Below, piece after piece: positions 5,684 through 8,214 of a stretch of 8,214 nt of DNA. Under the pieces are notes generated by a model. The model ran no database searches, was not told the DNA's origin, and saw nothing but the letters and a program-made list of their open reading frames with translations. The DNA comes from Pseudomonadota bacterium. GTDB lineage: Bacteria; Pseudomonadota; Alphaproteobacteria; Caulobacterales; Caulobacteraceae. Positions within the stretch are counted from its first letter, which is position 1. Each line of letters opens with the position of its first letter. The position numbers were made by a program, and so were the translations under genes. Location: the NCBI GenBank assembly GCA_023434015.1, contig JAEYTM010000251.1:1-8214 (forward strand), written 5' to 3'.

Positions 5684-6424
5684 TCAGATCATCGCCATAC
5701 CGCCATTGACGTGCAGTGTCTGGCCAGTGACGTAGGCCGCCTGATCGCTGGCGAGATAGACGCAGGCCGCCGCCACCTCGACGCCGGAGCCCAGACGGGC
5801 GGCGGGGATGGTCGAGAGGATCTGGGCCTTCTGCTGCTCGTTGAGCACGTCGGTCATCGGGCTTTCGATGAAACCCGGGGCGACGCAGTTCACGGTGATT
5901 CCCCTGGTCGCAACTTCTTGCGCCAAGGCCTTGGAAAACCCGATCATTCCGGCCTTGGAGGCCGCGTAGTTCGTCTGCCCGCCGTTGCCGGTGACCCCGA
6001 CGACCGAAGTGATTCCGATGATCCGGCCCGCGCGGCGGCGCATCATCCCCTTGGTCGCGGCGCGGCACAGACGAAAATAGCTTTCAAGGTTCACCTGGAG
6101 GACAGTCTCCCAGTCCTCGTCCTTCATCCGGATCAGCAGGCCGTCACGGGTGACGCCGGCGTTCGCCACCAGGATGTCGAGCGGCTGGCCCGCCGCGGTC
6201 TCCGCCTGCTCGACCAGCGAATCGACGGCCGCCGGGTCGGAGAGGTTCGCCGCCACGACGGAGACCCGCGTCGCAAGGCTGGCGGCCAACTCCTGAAGGA
6301 CGGCCTCGCGGGTGCCGGACAGCACCACATGGGCGCCCTGAGCGTGCAGCGCGCGGGCGATCTCAGCGCCGATTCCGCCTGTGGCGCCGGTGACGAGGGC
6401 GGTCTTGCCGGTCAGGTCGAACAT
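5684..6424 (-). CDS. fabG: 3-oxoacyl-ACP reductase (short-chain dehydrogenase)
   Basis: FabG reduces beta-ketoacyl-ACP to the (R)-3-hydroxy form with NADPH. The 246-residue chain has the Rossmann nucleotide motif TGATGGIG (12-19), NAGVTRDG (88-95), and the catalytic tetrad Asn112, Ser140, Tyr153 and Lys157 (YAASK). GNGGQTNYAASKAGMIGF and ITVNCVAPGFIESPMT are close to classical FabG rather than to generic SDR enzymes. The C-terminus VTGQTLHVNGGMAMI is also typical. The ATG at 6424 lies eight bases after the fabD stop, so the two are surely cotranscribed. Context between fabD and acpP makes the FabG assignment, as opposed to another SDR, secure. Confidence 0.97.
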   Translation of the reverse strand: MFDLTGKTALVTGATGGIGAEIARALHAQGAHVVLSGTREAVLQELAASLATRVSVVAANLSDPAAVDSLVEQAETAAGQPLDILVANAGVTRDGLLIRMKDEDWETVLQVNLESYFRLCRAATKGMMRRRAGRIIGITSVVGVTGNGGQTNYAASKAGMIGFSKALAQEVATRGITVNCVAPGFIESPMTDVLNEQQKAQILSTIPAARLGSGVEVAAACVYLASDQAAYVTGQTLHVNGGMAMI

Positions 6425-6432
6425 GGGATCTC

Positions 6433-7377
6433 TCAGAGGCTCTTGGCGAAGGCTTCAAGGTCGGCAGGCGAATTCAGCGGAATCGCCTCGGCGTCCGGAG
6501 CGATGCGCTTGGCCATGCCGGACAGCACCTTGCCCGCTCCGACCTCGGCGAAGCGGGTCACCCTGCCCTCCCCGGCCAGCCACAGCATGCTCTCGCGCCA
6601 GCGCACGCGGCCGGTCACCTGCTCCACCAGAAGGCGGCGAATCTGCTCCGGGTCGTGCGTCGGGCGCGCGGTGATGTTCGCCACCAGCGGGGCCCGCGGC
6701 GCGGCGATCTGCGCCGCCGCCAGGGCCTGGGCCATCTCATCGGCCGCCGGCTGCATCAGCGGGCAGTGGAAGGGCGCCGAGACGTTGAGCGGAATCGCCC
6801 TGGCGCCGAGTTCCTTGGCGGCCTCGATGGCCCGATCAACCGCGGCCTTGTCGCCGGAGATCACCACATTGCCCTGGTTGTTGTCGTTCGCCACCACGCA
6901 GACACCGACCTCTGAGCCGGCCGCGGCGGCCGACTCGGCCAGCGCGACGTCGGCTTTCGGCCCGATCAGTGAGGCCATGGCGCCCGCACCGACCGGCACG
7001 GCGCGCTGCATGGCCTGGCCGCGCAGCTTAAGAAGCCGCGCGGTATCCGCCACGCTGATCGATCCGGCCGCGGCCAGGGCGGCATATTCCCCGAGGCTGT
7101 GGCCGGCGACGAACGCGGCCCTGTCGACACCGACGCCGAACTCGCGCTCCAGGGTACGGGTTACGGCGAGACTCACCGCCATCAGCGCCGGCTGGGCGTT
7201 CTCCGTAAGGGTGAGCTCGTCCGCAGGGCCCTCGCGCATCAGCCGCGAGAGGCTCTGGCTCAGCGCCTCGTCGACTTCCTGAAAGACTTCACGTGCGGAC
7301 GCGAATTCGTCCGCAAGATCGGCGCCCATGCCGACCGCCTGGCTGCCCTGGCCGGGGTAGATGAAGGCAAGGCTCAT
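6433..7377 (-). CDS. fabD: Malonyl-CoA:ACP transacylase
   Basis: FabD moves malonyl from CoA to AcpP, supplying the two-carbon donor for FabF. The 314-residue protein has the oxyanion-hole motif GQGSQ (9-13), the nucleophile Ser94 in GHSLGEYAAL, Arg119 (LLKLRGQAMQ) that binds the malonyl carboxylate, and the catalytic His204 in SAPFHCPLM. Length matches the usual 305-315 residues. I chose the ATG at 7377, which places MSLAFIYPGQGSQ at the N-terminus and has GGGAG (7385-7389) seven bases upstream. An in-frame upstream start would add 20 unlike residues through the leader. It is the first gene of the operon in this window. Confidence 0.97.
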   Translation of the reverse strand: MSLAFIYPGQGSQAVGMGADLADEFASAREVFQEVDEALSQSLSRLMREGPADELTLTENAQPALMAVSLAVTRTLEREFGVGVDRAAFVAGHSLGEYAALAAAGSISVADTARLLKLRGQAMQRAVPVGAGAMASLIGPKADVALAESAAAAGSEVGVCVVANDNNQGNVVISGDKAAVDRAIEAAKELGARAIPLNVSAPFHCPLMQPAADEMAQALAAAQIAAPRAPLVANITARPTHDPEQIRRLLVEQVTGRVRWRESMLWLAGEGRVTRFAEVGAGKVLSGMAKRIAPDAEAIPLNSPADLEAFAKSL

Positions 7378-7411
7378 CGGCGAGCTCCCACGCGATTCCG
7401 AGGGGCGAGGG

Positions 7412-7582
7412 TTAGGGGATATGAAAAGCGCCCGCAAGCGAGGCGCTCTCTCCGGCTCGGCCTTGAGGCCGGGGGCGGTCCGCGGCCGCCGTCAATCCGC
7501 TCATGCAGTTCGGAATGGCTCTCAACTTCAAAGGCGCCTTGGCGAATACCTGGGCGCTCAGGCTGTCGGACATCCGCGACAT
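7412..7582 (-). CDS. Possible 56-residue ORF before fabD (doubtful)
   Basis: An ATG at 7582 opens a 56-codon frame with mostly GC third positions over its first 40 codons. It is preceded by TGAGGCGTC, nearly the same context as the gmk start in this window. The product (beginning MSRMSDSLSAQVF) resembles nothing I know and turns Pro/Arg-rich. The last 12 or so codons run through the terminator-like hairpin, which argues against a real gene. It could instead be a decayed remnant or chance. Confidence 0.15.
   Translation of the reverse strand: MSRMSDSLSAQVFAKAPLKLRAIPNCMSGLTAAADRPRPQGRAGESASLAGAFHIP
7424..7447 (-). terminator. Terminator-like hairpin upstream of fabD
   Basis: Arms AGCGCC (7427-7432) and GGCGCT (7442-7447) enclose a nine-base loop. 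On the minus strand the stem is followed by a short T run (TTTTC with the first T paired). It faces fabD, so it would end a transcript coming from the 7450-7650 side, or act as an attenuator in a long fabD leader. The stem is only six base pairs and the T run short, so strength is modest. Confidence 0.4.
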
Positions 7583-7645
7583 GACGCCTCACGCGCGCGA
7601 ACCGTTCCAGAATGGCCCCGCGCGGGAAGCCACTCACAGTCCTCG

Positions 7646-7675
7646 CATATACCAATGAGTGTATTCGATCGTCAT
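7646..7675 (-). promoter_or_regulatory. Weak promoter candidate in an AT-rich patch, directed toward fabD
   Basis: On the minus strand ATGACG (7675-7670) is followed after 18 bases by TATATG (7651-7646), each matching four of six consensus bases. The patch is much less GC-rich than its surroundings. A transcript starting near 7639 would either lead into fabD or stop at the hairpin near 7424 as an RNA of about 215 bases. Confidence 0.2.
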
Positions 7676-7689
7676 TTTTACACTAAAAA
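7675..7689. promoter_or_regulatory. AT-rich inverted repeat TTTTTA-CAC-TAAAAA
   Basis: Perfect six-base arms with a three-base spacer stand out in an otherwise GC-rich sequence. The repeat touches the -35-like box of the weak promoter candidate. It could be a regulator or nucleoid-protein site. No T-run-after-GC-stem pattern is present, so it is not an intrinsic terminator. Confidence 0.25.
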
Positions 7690-7869
7690 CGCGAACCTCC
7701 TCCGCGCCGCCTCGGTAAACCATATTCGGCGAGGCCGGCATGCCGCTTGCACCCGCCTCGACATCGGGAAGCAGCCAGGAGACCTCGCCGCCTAAGCCAA
7801 GACCGGGACGATGACTGCAACTTCGCCCCATTTTGGGTATCCAGCCACCCGTCTCAGGGGTCCGGAAAC

Positions 7870-7898
7870 TTGACACCAAAAGGCCCTCAAGTTCTAAG
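7870..7898 (+). promoter_or_regulatory. Predicted sigma-70-class promoter for the DUF4402-like gene
   Basis: A perfect TTGACA (7870-7875) is followed after exactly 17 bases by TCTAAG (7893-7898), four of six to the -10 consensus. Transcription would begin near 7905 and give a leader of about 148 bases before the ATG at 8053. A seven-base inverted repeat, AACTTGA (7867-7873) and TCAAGTT (7887-7893), spans the -35 and spacer, where a repressor could sit. This is a motif match only. Confidence 0.5.
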
Positions 7899-8052
7899 CG
7901 CCCATCATTAATCAACGGCCAACCACAAGTACTGCAACCGGAGGTTTCCTAGGTGTTCATTGCACCAAATAGGCGACTTCAGGGCCAACGGCAGTATTCG
8001 CGGAAGCCACAGTCGCCATTTGCTTACAACCTTCAGTCCATCAGGAACGAGC

Positions 8053-8214
8053 ATGAATCTCCGCAGCATCCTCCTCAGCGCGATCGCGATTTCGGCTGTC
8101 GCCACCGCCGCCAGCGCCCAGGTTTCGGCCACGGGCACCGCCACGACCGACGCCCGGATCATCCAGCCGCTGTCGATCGCCAGCGCGGGCACGCTGAACT
8201 TCGGCACCCTGACC
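8053..8214 (+). CDS. Secreted DUF4402-like protein (partial, C-terminus beyond right edge)
   Basis: Only the first 54 codons are in the window. The ATG at 8053 has AGGA six bases upstream (8043-8046). The N-terminus is a clear signal peptide: Arg4, hydrophobic core about 6-17, and ASA|Q cleavage after residue 22. The mature start is Ala/Thr/Ser-rich and leads into IIQPLSI followed by GTLNFGTLT. That is the pattern seen at the start of DUF4402 domains (a strand with Ile-Pro-Leu-type sequence, then L-x-F-G). DUF4402 proteins are exported, beta-rich and in many alphaproteobacteria sit beside chaperone-usher genes as fimbrial-type subunits. That role is a guess here because downstream genes are not visible. 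An alternative is another secreted beta-sandwich protein. Confidence 0.7.
   Translation, partial: MNLRSILLSAIAISAVATAASAQVSATGTATTDARIIQPLSIASAGTLNFGTLT

Larger units (their letters stand above)
7378..8052. other. 675-base stretch without a confident gene
   Basis: This separates fabD from the divergently transcribed DUF4402-like gene. By hand count GC falls to about 50 percent over 7861-8040 and about 47 percent over 7621-7680, against well above 60 percent in the genes, with GC-rich sequence between. It contains the fabD ribosome binding site, the terminator-like hairpin, the AT-rich repeat and two promoter candidates listed separately. The ORFs in it (for example minus 7634-7915 from a TTG) have poor starts, no recognisable motifs and codon use unlike the neighbours. 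Confidence 0.5.

Noticed and set aside
5612..7282. Plus-strand ORF of 556 codons, the longest in the window
   Set aside because: It runs opposite fabG and fabD, both complete with catalytic residues. Its sequence is an Ala/Arg/Ser-rich antisense product.
7736..7745. 10-bp palindrome CGGCATGCCG
   Set aside because: A single GC-rich palindrome of this length is expected by chance and has no positional link to a promoter or gene end.
7421..7795. Plus-strand ORF starting at the ATG near 7421
   Set aside because: Starts inside the terminator-like hairpin region, is Arg/His/Ser-rich with no motif, and crosses the AT-rich patch without codon bias.
7634..7915. Minus-strand ORF of 93 codons from a TTG before fabD
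   Set aside because: No ribosome binding site, no recognisable motif, codon choice unlike the operon, and it runs through the promoter candidates. Kept only as part of the gap description.
7908..8207. Minus-strand ORF of 99 codons at the right end
   Set aside because: Its first half is the antisense of the signal peptide and mature start of the DUF4402-like gene.

Overview
This is a chromosomal window from a GC-rich alphaproteobacterium, most likely a member of the Caulobacterales (Caulobacter, Phenylobacterium or Brevundimonas type). The assignment is an inference from three things: high GC with GC-rich third codon positions, the gene order fabD-fabG-acpP-fabF-mltG-yicC-gmk, and a promoter at 475-503 that resembles the published Caulobacter housekeeping pattern (TTGACGS, 10-14 bases, GCTANAWC). 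No tRNA, rRNA, transposase, integrase or CRISPR array is visible.

Layout. Positions 1-448 (minus) hold the N-terminal part of an unrecognised secreted Thr/Pro-rich protein that runs off the left edge. Positions 449-763 are non-coding and hold its promoter and two inverted repeats. From 7377 down to 764, nine genes run head to tail on the minus strand: fabD, fabG, acpP, fabF, mltG, yicC, gmk, a 64-residue protein of unknown function, and a small lipoprotein with heptad repeats. The fabF/mltG, mltG/yicC and gmk/64-aa junctions are 4-base stop-start overlaps. Both sides of acpP carry longer spacers with hairpin potential. Positions 7378-8052 are a 675-base stretch without a confident gene and partly less GC-rich. 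It holds a terminator-like hairpin facing fabD and a good promoter candidate for the rightmost gene. Positions 8053-8214 (plus) are the start of a secreted DUF4402-like protein cut by the right edge.

How the genes work together. FabD loads malonyl onto the acyl carrier protein AcpP, FabF condenses it with an acyl chain, and FabG reduces the product. This is the elongation core of type II fatty acid synthesis. MltG sits in the inner membrane and cuts nascent peptidoglycan, so the cluster pairs membrane-lipid supply with wall growth. YicC (RNA endonuclease) and Gmk (GMP to GDP) are a commonly linked pair in bacteria. The last two genes may be extra members of this operon; nothing in their sequence gives a precise role.

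I see no clearly new system. The core is an ordinary housekeeping operon. The points most worth a second look are the two small uncharacterised proteins at its end, the RNA structures around acpP, and the 675-base gap before fabD, which may encode a leader or small RNA.
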